Part shown: positions 43,593 to 52,172 of the stretch, one piece after another
How positions within the stretch are numbered: position 1 is the stretch's first letter
Layout of the letters: every line of letters begins with the position of its first letter
Assembly (NCBI GenBank): GCA_001801515.1
Contig: MGXX01000059.1
Coordinates: forward strand, 1-55,656
Reading direction: 5' to 3'
From: Gammaproteobacteria bacterium RIFCSPHIGHO2_12_FULL_38_11
GTDB lineage: Bacteria; Pseudomonadota; Gammaproteobacteria; Coxiellales; Coxiellaceae
Length of the DNA: 55,656 bases
The notes under the pieces: model-generated
Database searches by the model: none
Told to the model about the DNA's origin: nothing
Seen by the model: the letters and a program-made list of their open reading frames with translations, nothing else
Position numbers and translations under genes: made by a program

Positions 43593-44174
43593 ATGATGCT
43601 TAAATTAAAAAAAATTACTTTATTTTCTGTGTTAATTTTATCGTGTTTGACAGTCAATGCCTCAATGGATGTTTACTCATCTGAGCAAGCAGTCGCCCCG
43701 CCCAATCCGTTTCAGGGACAATATGTTTCTCTTAATGCAGGCGCAACCTATGCGAGTAATATTAACCAAAACCCAATAAATAAAAGTGGCATTTTAGGGG
43801 CTGGCGGTAATATATTTTTGGGCGATAAAATTAATCCCTATTTTGGACCGGAAATGGGCGTTAGTTATTTTAGCTTCGGACCATGGGGTGGTGTCATGAT
43901 CGCGTGCATCAATGCTAAATTAACTTTACCCATGGGCGATTTTTCTTTGTTTGGAAAGTTGGGTGCGGCACTGGGTGAAGTAACAACGCGCCTGCTCATA
44001 ACGCCCTTTTCATCCAGCAACTTCGTACCTTCCGTTGGTGCTGGGTTGGGTTATAATTTTACGCATCGATGGACGGGTACAGCTGAATTTAATGGTGCGT
44101 ACTTTAGCGCTAAAAATGCCAATGGTTTTATTGGTGGCTTTACACTGGGTTTCACACATTATTTTACGTTGTAG
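43593..44174 (+). CDS. Outer-membrane beta-barrel protein (OmpA-like, paralogue 1)
   Basis: 193 residues. A signal peptide (KLKKITLFSVLILSCLTVNA, probable cleavage after A24) is followed by a small barrel: QYVSLNAGATYAS, INPYFGPEMGVSYFSF, DFSLFGKLGAALGEV, FVPSVGAGLGYNFTHRWTGTAEFNGAYF, and the last strand FIGGFTLGFTHYFTL ending on hydrophobic residues rather than strictly F. Eight strands are likely. It resembles small OmpA-like surface proteins. A related gene lies at 49507. The start could be either of two adjacent ATGs, with CAGGGA upstream. Confidence 0.8.
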   Translation: MMLKLKKITLFSVLILSCLTVNASMDVYSSEQAVAPPNPFQGQYVSLNAGATYASNINQNPINKSGILGAGGNIFLGDKINPYFGPEMGVSYFSFGPWGGVMIACINAKLTLPMGDFSLFGKLGAALGEVTTRLLITPFSSSNFVPSVGAGLGYNFTHRWTGTAEFNGAYFSAKNANGFIGGFTLGFTHYFTL

Positions 44175-44244
44175 TGTTAATACTTCCTTCATATTTACCT
44201 ATTAGAATGGCTGCTTTAGTGAGTTAATAATTTAGGGGAATGTT

Positions 44245-44436
44245 ATGTTGGGTAAAGCTATGGGCGCTGCAGCGCGGTTTTTTTCAAAAAAAGAAGAAGC
44301 GGTAACGTCGAGTTCAGCAGGCAAGGAATTTGTAAACACACTTTTTAATGCACCAGAAAAGCAATACAGATCTCGCGGTGCGGAAGGTGGCGATTATGGT
44401 ACTTTTTCAACTGAGACACACATAAAACCTAAATAA
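44245..44436 (+). CDS. Small hypothetical protein
   Basis: 63 residues, MLGKAMGAAARFFSKKEEAV at the start, then a Ser/Gly/Lys-rich hydrophilic remainder ending THIKPK. There is no membrane segment and no family that I recognise. AGGGGA lies seven bases before the ATG, a strong ribosome site, which is the main reason to believe it is translated. It stands alone between the beta-barrel gene and the HigBA module. Confidence 0.5.
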   Translation: MLGKAMGAAARFFSKKEEAVTSSSAGKEFVNTLFNAPEKQYRSRGAEGGDYGTFSTETHIKPK

Positions 44437-44516
44437 TTTTGCAAAAAACGGTATTCCTTCTTGCTTGCTTTTCCCTTATTATCACTTTTCGGCGTTTTAA
44501 TTTAAATGGATGTGTG

Positions 44517-44538
44517 TTTCGTATTGCGCAACACGAAA
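44517..44538. promoter_or_regulatory. Palindromic operator in front of higBA
   Basis: TTTCGT (44517-44522) pairs with ACGAAA (44533-44538) around the inner palindrome TTGCGCAA (44524-44531), ten bases before the higB ATG. The only unpaired positions are the A and C next to the core. This is the expected site for autorepression by HigA. Confidence 0.65.
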
Positions 44539-44547
44539 TAATATAGT

Positions 44548-44826
44548 ATGATTAAAAATATTAAGCATAAAGGGTTGAACTTGTTTTTTGAAACAGGTCA
44601 TACCAACGGTATTCAAAATTTTCATGTCAAGAAATTGCGAATGCAATTGGCGGCGCTTAATACTGCTGTTGTCATTGAAGATATGAATATTCCGGGATAT
44701 CACCTGCATAAATTGAAAGGGAAAGAACAAGGGCGTTGGTCAATTAAGGTTGATAAAAACTGGCGTTTAACGTTTGAATTTATAAATGGCGATGTTTATT
44801 TATTGAGTTACGAGGACTATCACTGA
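44548..44826 (+). CDS. higB: HigB-type toxin (RelE superfamily mRNA interferase)
   Basis: 92 residues: IKNIKHKGLNLFFETGHTNGIQ, KKLRMQLAALNTA, IPGYHLHKLKGKEQGRWSIKVDKNWRLTFEFINGDVYLLSYEDYH. This is the full HigB pattern, with the C-terminal YEDYH and the conserved WSI.V..NWR.TF. HigB toxins cut mRNA on the ribosome. The toxin gene comes first, as usual for higBA. TGATG couples it with higA. Confidence 0.93.
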   Translation: MIKNIKHKGLNLFFETGHTNGIQNFHVKKLRMQLAALNTAVVIEDMNIPGYHLHKLKGKEQGRWSIKVDKNWRLTFEFINGDVYLLSYEDYH

Positions 44827-45119
44827 TGAACATGCACAATCCACCCCATCCCGGTGCCTTTATCAAAGCAACTTATTTGGATCCATTTGGACTAAGCGTG
44901 CGATATCTTGCTTTAAAACTCGAAGTAGCTGTTTCAACTATTTACCGCATTATTAGTTGCGAAAGTGCAATATCTCCAGAGATGGCACATAGATTATCAG
45001 CTGTTTTGGGACGAACGCCGGAAAGTTGGTTAGCATTACAAGCGCAATATGATTTATGGCACGTAAAACAACATAAATTAAAGAAAATTAATTTTGCTGA
45101 TTTCGACAATGCGGCTTGA
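44826..45119 (+). CDS. higA: HigA-type antitoxin (XRE family)
   Basis: 97 residues: NPPHPGAFIKATYLDPFGLSVRYLALKLEVAVSTIYRIISCESAISPEMAHRLSAVLGRTPESWLALQAQYDLW. The helix-turn-helix spans about 22-65. The PHPG..I and W..LQ..YDLW elements are typical of HigA. It neutralises HigB and should repress the operon through the upstream palindrome. Family 2 repeat copy B starts six bases after its stop. Confidence 0.93.
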   Translation: MNMHNPPHPGAFIKATYLDPFGLSVRYLALKLEVAVSTIYRIISCESAISPEMAHRLSAVLGRTPESWLALQAQYDLWHVKQHKLKKINFADFDNAA

Positions 45120-45124
45120 TTTTA

Positions 45125-45170
45125 ATCAGCAATTCCGCTAAGTCTAACTCTCGGAGAATTTTCAGCTTTG
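45125..45170 (-). repeat. Dispersed repeat family 2, copy B
   Basis: On the minus strand it reads CAAAGCTGAAAATTCTC ... GCTGAT, matching copies A and C. It directly abuts the left arm of the large hairpin at 45177-45259. Confidence 0.75.
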
Positions 45171-45176
45171 AGGGAA

Positions 45177-45259
45177 GATTGAATGATAATTTGGCATGAA
45201 AAGCGGAGTTGACACGCAGAGTCAATGAGCATTTTCTTGCCAAGTTATCATTCAATATC
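45177..45259. other. Long imperfect hairpin between higA and mnmG
   Basis: About 24 paired bases with two mismatches: TTGAATGATAA at the left base pairs with TTATCATTCAA (45245-45255) on the right. A nested TTGAC (45209-45213) pairs with GTCAA (45221-45225). There is no T-run after it. It could form a structured RNA, a recombination site or a degraded mobile element. The rest of the 227-base gap holds repeat B and the mnmG promoter. Confidence 0.6.
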
Positions 45260-45309
45260 ACCCAAAAATGGAAATTCTATGTTCTTTAGCGGGAGCAACT
45301 GGATTTTAA

Positions 45310-45338
45310 TTGCCACTTGTCCATTTTTAACGCATAAT
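45310..45338 (+). promoter_or_regulatory. Predicted sigma70 promoter of mnmG, leaderless start likely
   Basis: TTGCCA (45310-45315), a 17-base spacer and CATAAT (45333-45338). Transcription would begin at about 45345, immediately before the mnmG ATG at 45347. No Shine-Dalgarno sequence is visible, in agreement with a leaderless mRNA. Confidence 0.5.
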
Positions 45339-45346
45339 CACGCCCT

Positions 45347-47209
45347 ATGAAAAACAAACAATTTGATGTGATTATCGTTGGCGGTGGACATGCAGGCACT
45401 GAAGCCGCCTTGGCCTCCGCGCGCATGGGCGCCCGCACATTATTGCTCACACATAACATCGAAACACTGGGACAAATGTCCTGTAATCCTGCTATTGGCG
45501 GCATCGGCAAAAGTCATTTGGTGAAAGAAATGGATGCGCTCGGCGGTATTATGGCCATCGCAGCAGATCATGCCGGCATCCAGTTTCGCGTATTAAACAG
45601 CAGTAAAGGCCCTGCAGTCAGAGCAACCAGAGCACAAGCCGATCGCAGCTTATATAAAGCGTTTATTCGAAAAACACTGGAAAACCAGCCAAATTTATCT
45701 ATTTTTCAACAAGCCGTTGATGATTTGATTGTTGAAAATGATCGAGTGTGCGGCGTTAAAACACAAATGGGCTTGCCGTTTTATGCGCAATCTGTCGTGT
45801 TAACAACAGGCACATTTCTGGGTGGTGTGATTCATATCGGTCTTCAGCATCATTCTGGTGGCCGCGCGGGTGATCCACCTTCCATTGCATTATCACACCG
45901 TTTACGTGAATTACCATTCAATGTTGCACGATTAAAAACGGGCACGCCGCCGCGTATTGATCGTCGCACCATTGATTATTCTTCTATGGTCGAGCAACCA
46001 AGCGATCACCCTTTACCGGTGATGTCCTATTTAGGAAATTTGAAAGATCATCCGCGGCAAATTTCATGCCATATTACGCAGACAAATGAGCAAACGCATG
46101 AATTGATTCGTGCTGGATTAAATGAATCACCCTTATATAGTGGAAAAATTGATAGCGTTGGCCCCCGTTATTGCCCTTCGATTGAAGATAAAGTTGTGCG
46201 ATTTGCAGAACGTCATTCACATCAAATTTTTTTAGAGCCCGAAGGATTAAATGCAATTGAAGTATACCCGAACGGAATTTCAACGAGTTTAAGTTACGAA
46301 ACACAATTAAAATTTGTTCACAGTATTGCTGGATTAGAAAATTGTCATATTACTCGACCAGGCTATGCGATTGAATATGACTTTATGGATCCACGCGATT
46401 TAAAAAATTCACTAGAAACGAAGTTCGTAAAAGGCCTTTATTTTGCGGGTCAAATTAATGGAACGACTGGTTATGAAGAAGCGGCTGCGCAAGGATTAAT
46501 GGCGGGAATCAATGCAGCGCTACAGTCCTTTGGCCGCGACTCCTTTATTTTACGACGTGATGAAGCGTATATCGGCGTATTAATTGATGATTTAATTACA
46601 AGTGGAACAAAAGAGCCATACCGCATGTTTACAAGCCGGGCTGAATATCGTTTATTATTGCGTGAAGACAATGCAGATTTACGATTAACAGAAAAAGGAT
46701 TTAAATTGGGCTGTGTTGATGAAAACCGTTATGTGAAATTTATTGCAAAACGCGAAGCAATTGAATTGGAGCAAGCACGATTAAAATCCTTTTGGATCCA
46801 ACCTGAATCTGAATTTGCAAAAAAATATCTTGAAAAATATAATACGCCAATTGAACGTGAATATAGTTTAATGGATTTACTGCGCCGCCCTGAAGTGAAT
46901 TATCGTGATTTAGCGCAATTATGTGAAGAAAATAATTGTTTAGTCGATGATGCGGTTGCGCTTCAGGTAGATATCCAAGCAAAATATTTTGGCTATATAG
47001 CACGACAAGAAAAGGAAATCGAAAAACAAAAATATTTTGAAGACACAGTCATTCCAGAAACATTTGATTATAAAATTATTACCAGTTTATCAAATGAAGT
47101 TTTACAAAAACTCGAAAAAATAAGACCAGAAACAATCGGGCAAGCATCACGCATTTCAGGTGTAACACCAGCTGCGATTTCATTGTTGTTGGTTTATTTG
47201 GCGCGTTAG
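45347..47209 (+). CDS. mnmG: tRNA uridine-5-carboxymethylaminomethyl modification enzyme MnmG
   Basis: 620 residues with FAD-binding [21 protein letters not shown], then [61 protein letters not shown], and the C-terminal helical domain that binds MnmE ([17 protein letters not shown]). It is complete and normal in length. It works with MnmE on U34 of tRNA. In this window it is separated from mnmE by a beta-barrel, a small gene and higBA, and seems to have its own promoter. Confidence 0.97.
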   Translation: MKNKQFDVIIVGGGHAGTEAALASARMGARTLLLTHNIETLGQMSCNPAIGGIGKSHLVKEMDALGGIMAIAADHAGIQFRVLNSSKGPAVRATRAQADRSLYKAFIRKTLENQPNLSIFQQAVDDLIVENDRVCGVKTQMGLPFYAQSVVLTTGTFLGGVIHIGLQHHSGGRAGDPPSIALSHRLRELPFNVARLKTGTPPRIDRRTIDYSSMVEQPSDHPLPVMSYLGNLKDHPRQISCHITQTNEQTHELIRAGLNESPLYSGKIDSVGPRYCPSIEDKVVRFAERHSHQIFLEPEGLNAIEVYPNGISTSLSYETQLKFVHSIAGLENCHITRPGYAIEYDFMDPRDLKNSLETKFVKGLYFAGQINGTTGYEEAAAQGLMAGINAALQSFGRDSFILRRDEAYIGVLIDDLITSGTKEPYRMFTSRAEYRLLLREDNADLRLTEKGFKLGCVDENRYVKFIAKREAIELEQARLKSFWIQPESEFAKKYLEKYNTPIEREYSLMDLLRRPEVNYRDLAQLCEENNCLVDDAVALQVDIQAKYFGYIARQEKEIEKQKYFEDTVIPETFDYKIITSLSNEVLQKLEKIRPETIGQASRISGVTPAAISLLLVYLAR

Positions 47210-47254
47210 GACGGAATGATAACGCGAATATAATAGCTTCAAGGAGTTCCCGAC

Positions 47255-49414
47255 ATGCGAAAATCGCCAATTGAATTCAACACAACTGATTTTTCAGCAA
47301 TAGAACCGGCACTGGAAATAGCATTGACCAACAGTGATTTTCAAGCTGTCCTATTATTTTTGCAATATGGAAATTACACAGCACAACTTATTGAAAAAAT
47401 AATCAAAGCTAAAAAATTAAATGATTTTGCCGCGTTTACGACAACACTGGATGAACATTTACAAAACAGACTTAAAATCAATATTAGCATTATTTTGGGT
47501 CAATATTTATTTGTCGCCATTGAAAATAATGACCCTGAATTTTTACGTTTATTATTGTCAATGGGTGCTGATCGTGGCGTGTTATCAGACGGTTTTCTTC
47601 CTGTGCAGCGCGCGGTTGATTTAAAATCATGGGGACTGATTGATGTTTTTGCAGATTATCCTGTAGATCAAGAAAATGATTGCCATTATGGTTATGCGCT
47701 ATTAAAAGCCACCGAATCTAAAGAAATCGAACTTGCAATAAAGTTGGCAAACTCAGGCGCAAATGTGCATTGGCATCATGGCGAAATGCTTGCATTACAT
47801 TATGCGGCTATCCAATCTGAATATGGATTAATGCGTACATTAATTCGAGCAAAAGCACCTATAGAAATAAATGATATGTCAAAACGCGCATGGGAATTTT
47901 CGATCGATGCGGATGACATTGTTGGTTTAGTTGTATTTGCCGCCAGTAAATCAATTGATATTGAGGATATTTTTAATAAAATACTTTCTGTTAGGAAATT
48001 CGAACTATTTTTTTCTTTTTTCGAGCAATTCGATGAAAAGACACAATGTGATTATAAAAATTATTTGTGTGGCAAAAATAAATTGTTTATGGCCATTGAA
48101 AATAATAATACAGGATTGGTAGAAGCATTGTTAAAATTAGGGATTGATCAAACGGTTTTGAAAAATGGTCAAAGCGCAATTTTATCTGCTGTTAAAAAAG
48201 ATATCAAAAACAATGCGGTAGAATTAACGACTGTGTTTTCGTTATTTTCAGCGGAAAATAATACATGTATTGCAGCACTTTATGGCCAAGCTGCGCTTTA
48301 TGCGGCAAAACAAAATCAATTTGAGTTGAGCTTGTTACTGCTAAATTCTGGTGCTTGTTTAAAACAGACGACCTCTGAAAAATTTTCAGTATTGCATTTA
48401 GGCATTTTTGCTGAAGAGGCAGGAAATGATTTTCTGGGAAAATTATCTGAACTACAATTTCGTGAATTAATTAAATTGGACAAGGCGTCCCCTTTTGCTT
48501 GGGAAATTGCTTTTGCAATAAAAAATACAAAAGCGGTATTGTTGCTTATAGAGTATGGCATTGCTATTGCTGCTTTTTTTAATCGCGCACAAGAAAAAAA
48601 TGAATGGCAGTTTTTTTGCGAATTAATGGATGCTTTTTGTCATGAAAAATCAGATTTATTTTTTTTAATAACATTGACAAATGAACAACTTAATTTTTTG
48701 CTTGAACGATCGATCGAATATAAAACAGTTTATTTAGAAGAAAAAATATTGGAGAAAACAACGAGCCCCGTTGATCCGATTAATCAATTGTTTGCAATTA
48801 AAAAAGTGTTCATTAATCAAAATATGCCTATTACGAAATCACTTTTAACGAAGATAATTTTTAAATTTAAATTAATTTTCAATGAAGATTTGCCGAAATT
48901 TTTTGTTCAATTAAATCACTTGATCGGCAGATTACCAGAAGAAAAATTATCAGATGAGGCAATAGCAACGTTGATTGTGCTAATTGAAGATTGTAAGCGT
49001 GAAAATAGTAAAATGACTGATAGGATGATGCTGTCTATTTTAGAAGCATCACCGACAATAATTCATGCGAATAAAAATCGTGTATTGCCACAGAATGCGA
49101 TGTCGGCAATTGCAGATTTCTTTGCTTATGAAATGCTGATGAATGGAAAAAATGAATCCAATTTGACAGCTTCTGCTGCAATTACTTTTTGTGCAGAGCG
49201 ATATCCTGATTTGCAACGAGAAGATATCTTAAATTCCTTTCGAAATCCTGTGGCTCCCATTATATCTTCTAATTTATATCGATTTACATTTGGTTTGGCT
49301 GGCTCAGCATTAAAATTGGCAGGTTCTGCGGTTAATTTAGTGCGGGGCGGAAGTTCTGTTTCTGTAGAAGAAGCATCACCTATATCATCAAATTCAATGA
49401 AAAAATATTCATGA
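47255..49414 (+). CDS. Ankyrin-repeat protein, candidate secreted effector
   Basis: 719 residues without signal peptide. Degenerate ankyrin repeats are visible, for example AIENNDPEFLRLLLSMGADRGVLSDGFLPVQRAV (~88-121), KATESKEIELAIKLANSGANV (~150-170), ALHYAAIQSEYGLMRTLIRAKAPI and AIENNNTGLVEALLKLGIDQTVLKNGQSAIL. The C-terminal 200 residues are helical, ending in a Ser-rich, acidic-then-polar tail (VEEASPISSNSMKKYS). Such tails resemble Dot/Icm translocation signals in Legionella and Coxiella, which is only suggestive. A good AAGGAG precedes the ATG. It interrupts the mnmG-rsmG pair. Confidence 0.75.
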   Translation: MRKSPIEFNTTDFSAIEPALEIALTNSDFQAVLLFLQYGNYTAQLIEKIIKAKKLNDFAAFTTTLDEHLQNRLKINISIILGQYLFVAIENNDPEFLRLLLSMGADRGVLSDGFLPVQRAVDLKSWGLIDVFADYPVDQENDCHYGYALLKATESKEIELAIKLANSGANVHWHHGEMLALHYAAIQSEYGLMRTLIRAKAPIEINDMSKRAWEFSIDADDIVGLVVFAASKSIDIEDIFNKILSVRKFELFFSFFEQFDEKTQCDYKNYLCGKNKLFMAIENNNTGLVEALLKLGIDQTVLKNGQSAILSAVKKDIKNNAVELTTVFSLFSAENNTCIAALYGQAALYAAKQNQFELSLLLLNSGACLKQTTSEKFSVLHLGIFAEEAGNDFLGKLSELQFRELIKLDKASPFAWEIAFAIKNTKAVLLLIEYGIAIAAFFNRAQEKNEWQFFCELMDAFCHEKSDLFFLITLTNEQLNFLLERSIEYKTVYLEEKILEKTTSPVDPINQLFAIKKVFINQNMPITKSLLTKIIFKFKLIFNEDLPKFFVQLNHLIGRLPEEKLSDEAIATLIVLIEDCKRENSKMTDRMMLSILEASPTIIHANKNRVLPQNAMSAIADFFAYEMLMNGKNESNLTASAAITFCAERYPDLQREDILNSFRNPVAPIISSNLYRFTFGLAGSALKLAGSAVNLVRGGSSVSVEEASPISSNSMKKYS

Positions 49415-49506
49415 TTCATGTCCCTATGTACATTTTTATAACTTTTCTTTTTTTATTTGCTCCGGCATACTGCGTGCTGATTTATTTTTAAAGCCCCGAG
49501 GTTTTT

Positions 49507-50067
49507 ATGAAATTGTTTTTAGCAGGTGTTATTTTATCAGTGATATCAAGTGTTGTTTATGCCGAGCAGTTTAATCAAGGTGATTTTCAATCAATGCAAA
49601 CTGAAGCTAATGTACATCAAGGGTTTTACATGTCATTGAGTACAATCCCACCTTTTGAAGGTGGTTTTAACACAGGCTATTTATTTAATCCTCATTTTGG
49701 ATTGGAAGCGGGTGTAGATGCTGCTTGGGATTTTGATGTGCTAGAAATGGATGACGTAGAAATTTATCATCTAGATGCAAAAGGCATGGTTCAATTGGGT
49801 TCTCGATTTGAATTATTTGGAAAATTAGGATTGGGCTACATTGTGGGTACGGGGACAACGCTAGCTGTTCCACCCTACATTCCTTCTTATACGCAAACTT
49901 CAAGTTGTTTTGGTTTGGCTTTTGGTGCTGGTCTTGGTTTTTCTTTTACACCGCGTTGGGTTATGACCATCGAAGGAAATGGCGCAGTTTATCCTAAAAC
50001 AGGCATTTTAAATGGCGGCGTGGGTGTTCTTCCAACTATTGGTATTACACATTATTTCAGTGGATGA
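49507..50067 (+). CDS. Outer-membrane beta-barrel protein (OmpA-like, paralogue 2)
   Basis: 186 residues with a signal peptide (MKLFLAGVILSVISSVVYA, cleavage near A19). The barrel strands are GFYMSLSTIP, FNTGYLFNPHFGLEAGVDAAWDF, RFELFGKLGLGYIVG, GLAFGAGLGFSFTPRWVMTIEGNGAVY and VGVLPTIGITHYFSG. The FELFGKLG.., GAGLGF.FT.RW....E.NGA and ITHYF elements align with the protein at 43593, so they are paralogues with different loops. Loop divergence would fit surface exposure. It overlaps rsmG at the ATGA, or runs five bases short of it if rsmG starts at 50073. Confidence 0.8.
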   Translation: MKLFLAGVILSVISSVVYAEQFNQGDFQSMQTEANVHQGFYMSLSTIPPFEGGFNTGYLFNPHFGLEAGVDAAWDFDVLEMDDVEIYHLDAKGMVQLGSRFELFGKLGLGYIVGTGTTLAVPPYIPSYTQTSSCFGLAFGAGLGFSFTPRWVMTIEGNGAVYPKTGILNGGVGVLPTIGITHYFSG

Positions 50068-50072
50068 AATTG

Positions 50073-50663
50073 ATGACATCACAAAATAAAATTTTTCACG
50101 ATGGGTTAACAACAATGCAGTTAACCCTGTCATCAGAAAATGAAGAACGATTAATTGCGTATTTGCGTCTGCTGCAAAAGTGGAACAAAGCTTATAATCT
50201 CACTGCCATCACTGATTTTGACAAAATGATTTCATATCATTTACTCGATAGTTTATCTGTTGCGCCTTATTTAACGGGTAATAATATTGTGGATGTTGGT
50301 AGTGGTGCTGGATTGCCTGGTATTCCTCTGGCCATCTATTTTCCTGAAAAAAAATTTACATTAATCGATAGCATTGGTAAAAAAACACGATTTATCACGC
50401 AAGCAGTAAGAGAATTGGGCTTGATGAATGTGACGGTGTTGCATTCGCGTGCAGAAAAATGTCAAAGTAAGCACTGTTTTGATACAATGATCGCTCGCGC
50501 GGTGGCATCAATAGATGACTTGATTAACATTTCCAAAGTGTTGTTGAATGAAGAGGGGAAATTGTTGATGATGAAATCGGATGAAATGGTTTCTGATCAA
50601 TATCAAGTGATCAAACTTTCTGTGCCGGGAATTGAAGCGCCGAGATGTTTAATTGTTGTGTAA
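50073..50663 (+). CDS. rsmG: 16S rRNA (guanine-N7) methyltransferase RsmG
   Basis: 196 residues from ATG 50073 (GGA eight bases upstream; ATG 50064 is an alternative). Core motifs are LLQKWNKAYNLTAI, HLLDSLSV, VDVGSGAGLPGIPLAIYFPEKKFTLIDSIGKK and FDTMIARAVASIDDL. It methylates G527 of 16S rRNA; loss is linked to streptomycin resistance. The C-terminus ends APRCLIVV followed by TAA, short of the usual basic tail. A second copy of this end at 52262-52328 continues as LIVVSRKK, the more normal form. The gene therefore appears to have had its 3' end replaced by an insertion. Confidence 0.94.
   Translation: MTSQNKIFHDGLTTMQLTLSSENEERLIAYLRLLQKWNKAYNLTAITDFDKMISYHLLDSLSVAPYLTGNNIVDVGSGAGLPGIPLAIYFPEKKFTLIDSIGKKTRFITQAVRELGLMNVTVLHSRAEKCQSKHCFDTMIARAVASIDDLINISKVLLNEEGKLLMMKSDEMVSDQYQVIKLSVPGIEAPRCLIVV
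50571..50659 (+). repeat. Left copy of the duplicated rsmG 3' end
   Basis: From ATGAAATCGGATGAAATGGT to ATTGTTGT inside rsmG. The right copy lies at 52173-52310. Between TCAAACTTTCTGTGCCGGGA and the end the two differ at one base in about 48. Together they flank the AbiE module. Confidence 0.85.
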
Positions 50664-50683
50664 TATCTTTTAATACGCTTAAT

Positions 50684-51562
50684 CTAATGATCACATCGTT
50701 TTTTTATCTCAATAAAAATATTCTTTATTTCATTTTCCAAAAAATCTAAAAATTTATTTTTTTTCAATGTGCTTTCTTGTGAATCCATCGGAATAAAACG
50801 CGATAGCTCCTGAGCCATTGCTTTCCCATGAATAATCCCGTTACTTTTTTCTAAAAAAATATTTAATTTTTCAATGTAATCAGTAATTTTGTAATCAGAA
50901 ATTTTATTTTTAATATACTGCAGATTTATAACTGCACCTTTTTGCTTTAGCCAACGTAAATCCCAAATATCACGATAACGAATATAGCGAGAACAATTAA
51001 TTAAGGAAACGCATTTATCTGCAAAAATTTCATCGATTGTTTCTGTCATCACCAATGTATCCGAATATCCATCCGGCAAAAAGTCATAATTGTTGCGCAA
51101 TGCGCAAGGTTGAGGTGAATAAGCTGGAATATTAATGACTTCGATTTTAATTTTTTGTGTTGGTATATCTTTTTTTTCAGGTGAAGTGATAATACTGACC
51201 TGCCATTTATCAACATGTATATGATCAATCGGTTCCATTAGAAAATCTTTAGGCTCTTTTACAAAAACAGAAAGCCCGTATTTTTCACCTAAATATTTTT
51301 CAAGACAGGTTTTCATTTCAATTAATTGATGTGATGAAAAATTTTTTCCACCTGCAAAATCCAGGTCTTCGCTGTAGCGTGAGGCGCCGTAGCATAATCG
51401 TAACGCGGTGCCGCCTTGAAAAACCAAATCATCCAATAAATTATTTTTATCTAAAATAAATAAAATATCATAATGCAATAATTCTTTTTCAATAACAGGA
51501 CGCATATGCGCTTTAGATAATTGCATCGCACGTTCAACCAAATCAGAAAAATTTGTCGTCAT
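50684..51562 (-). CDS. AbiEii-type nucleotidyltransferase toxin
   Basis: 292 residues with the AbiEii signature FQGGTALRLCYGASRYSEDLDF (48-69), including G50-G51-T52 and S64-x-D66-x-D68, the nucleotidyltransferase metal site. Later come MTETIDEIFADKCVSL and RYRDIWDLRWL. In type IV AbiE systems this protein is the growth-arresting toxin, and related enzymes add nucleotides to tRNA. It is translated after the AbiEi-like gene with ATGA overlap, convergent to rsmG. The module is very AT-rich and flanked by the duplicated rsmG end, which suggests recent arrival. Confidence 0.9.
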   Translation of the reverse strand: MTTNFSDLVERAMQLSKAHMRPVIEKELLHYDILFILDKNNLLDDLVFQGGTALRLCYGASRYSEDLDFAGGKNFSSHQLIEMKTCLEKYLGEKYGLSVFVKEPKDFLMEPIDHIHVDKWQVSIITSPEKKDIPTQKIKIEVINIPAYSPQPCALRNNYDFLPDGYSDTLVMTETIDEIFADKCVSLINCSRYIRYRDIWDLRWLKQKGAVINLQYIKNKISDYKITDYIEKLNIFLEKSNGIIHGKAMAQELSRFIPMDSQESTLKKNKFLDFLENEIKNIFIEIKKRCDH

Positions 51563-52092
51563 TCAAGTATTCCTTCTTGTAATAATGCAACATTTCGACC
51601 AACTCGCTTTAAATCGCGAATGGCAGTTTCTGGTGTTGCAACACGTAATGGATTTTTTTCAACATAATTAACATGATTTAAAATGTTTTTTGCGTCACGC
51701 TTGGTGTGCGTCATTTCAATTGTGCCATACGGTGTGTGATAAATACCTTCACGCCCTGTTGTCATTATTGTTAAGCGATCAACAGGTATTTGAGAAATGA
51801 GACCGTACTGAGATAAGGCTGATTCTAAACTAATATAATTGTATTCCCCTTGACGCAATGCCTTGGCAACATATTCCAATACAAAACGATCAAAGCACGT
51901 TGCATCAGAATAAACATATATGCCGCGACATGCTCTCACTAGGATTTTTTTCTGTACCAACCGTCTTAACCCTTCTGATAATGTTTTTTCATTATCTGAA
52001 ACGAATAGTTTGGCGAGCATATGCTTTGTAAAAACATAGCGGCCGGCTTTGCCTTGTGTATTAAAAATGTTGATTGCTTTAAGTGTTTGCAT
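51559..52092 (-). CDS. AbiEi-type antitoxin/transcriptional regulator
   Basis: 177 residues: KHMLAKLFVSDNEKTLSEGLRRLVQKKILVRACRGIYVY is a winged-helix DNA-binding start, followed by YVAKALRQGEYNYISLESALSQYGLI, VDRLTIMTTGREGIYHTPYGTIEMTHTKR and VATPETAIRDLKRVGRNV. This is the usual AbiEi order. It represses its promoter and blocks toxin effect in known systems. It is the first gene of the two-gene module. Confidence 0.87.
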   Translation of the reverse strand: MQTLKAINIFNTQGKAGRYVFTKHMLAKLFVSDNEKTLSEGLRRLVQKKILVRACRGIYVYSDATCFDRFVLEYVAKALRQGEYNYISLESALSQYGLISQIPVDRLTIMTTGREGIYHTPYGTIEMTHTKRDAKNILNHVNYVEKNPLRVATPETAIRDLKRVGRNVALLQEGILE

Positions 52093-52124
52093 GTTTTAAG
52101 TGTCATAAAATACTAATAATATAT

Positions 52125-52153
52125 AGTATAACAGTATACTTATGATATGTACA
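52125..52153 (-). promoter_or_regulatory. Predicted promoter/operator of the AbiE module
   Basis: On the minus strand TGTACA (52153-52148), 17 bases, TATACT (52130-52125). The -10 box is one arm of an inverted repeat AGTATA (52125-52130) / TATACT (52135-52140), a plausible AbiEi binding site. Confidence 0.5.
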
Positions 52154-52172
52154 GTTAAAAAGCACAAAGCGA

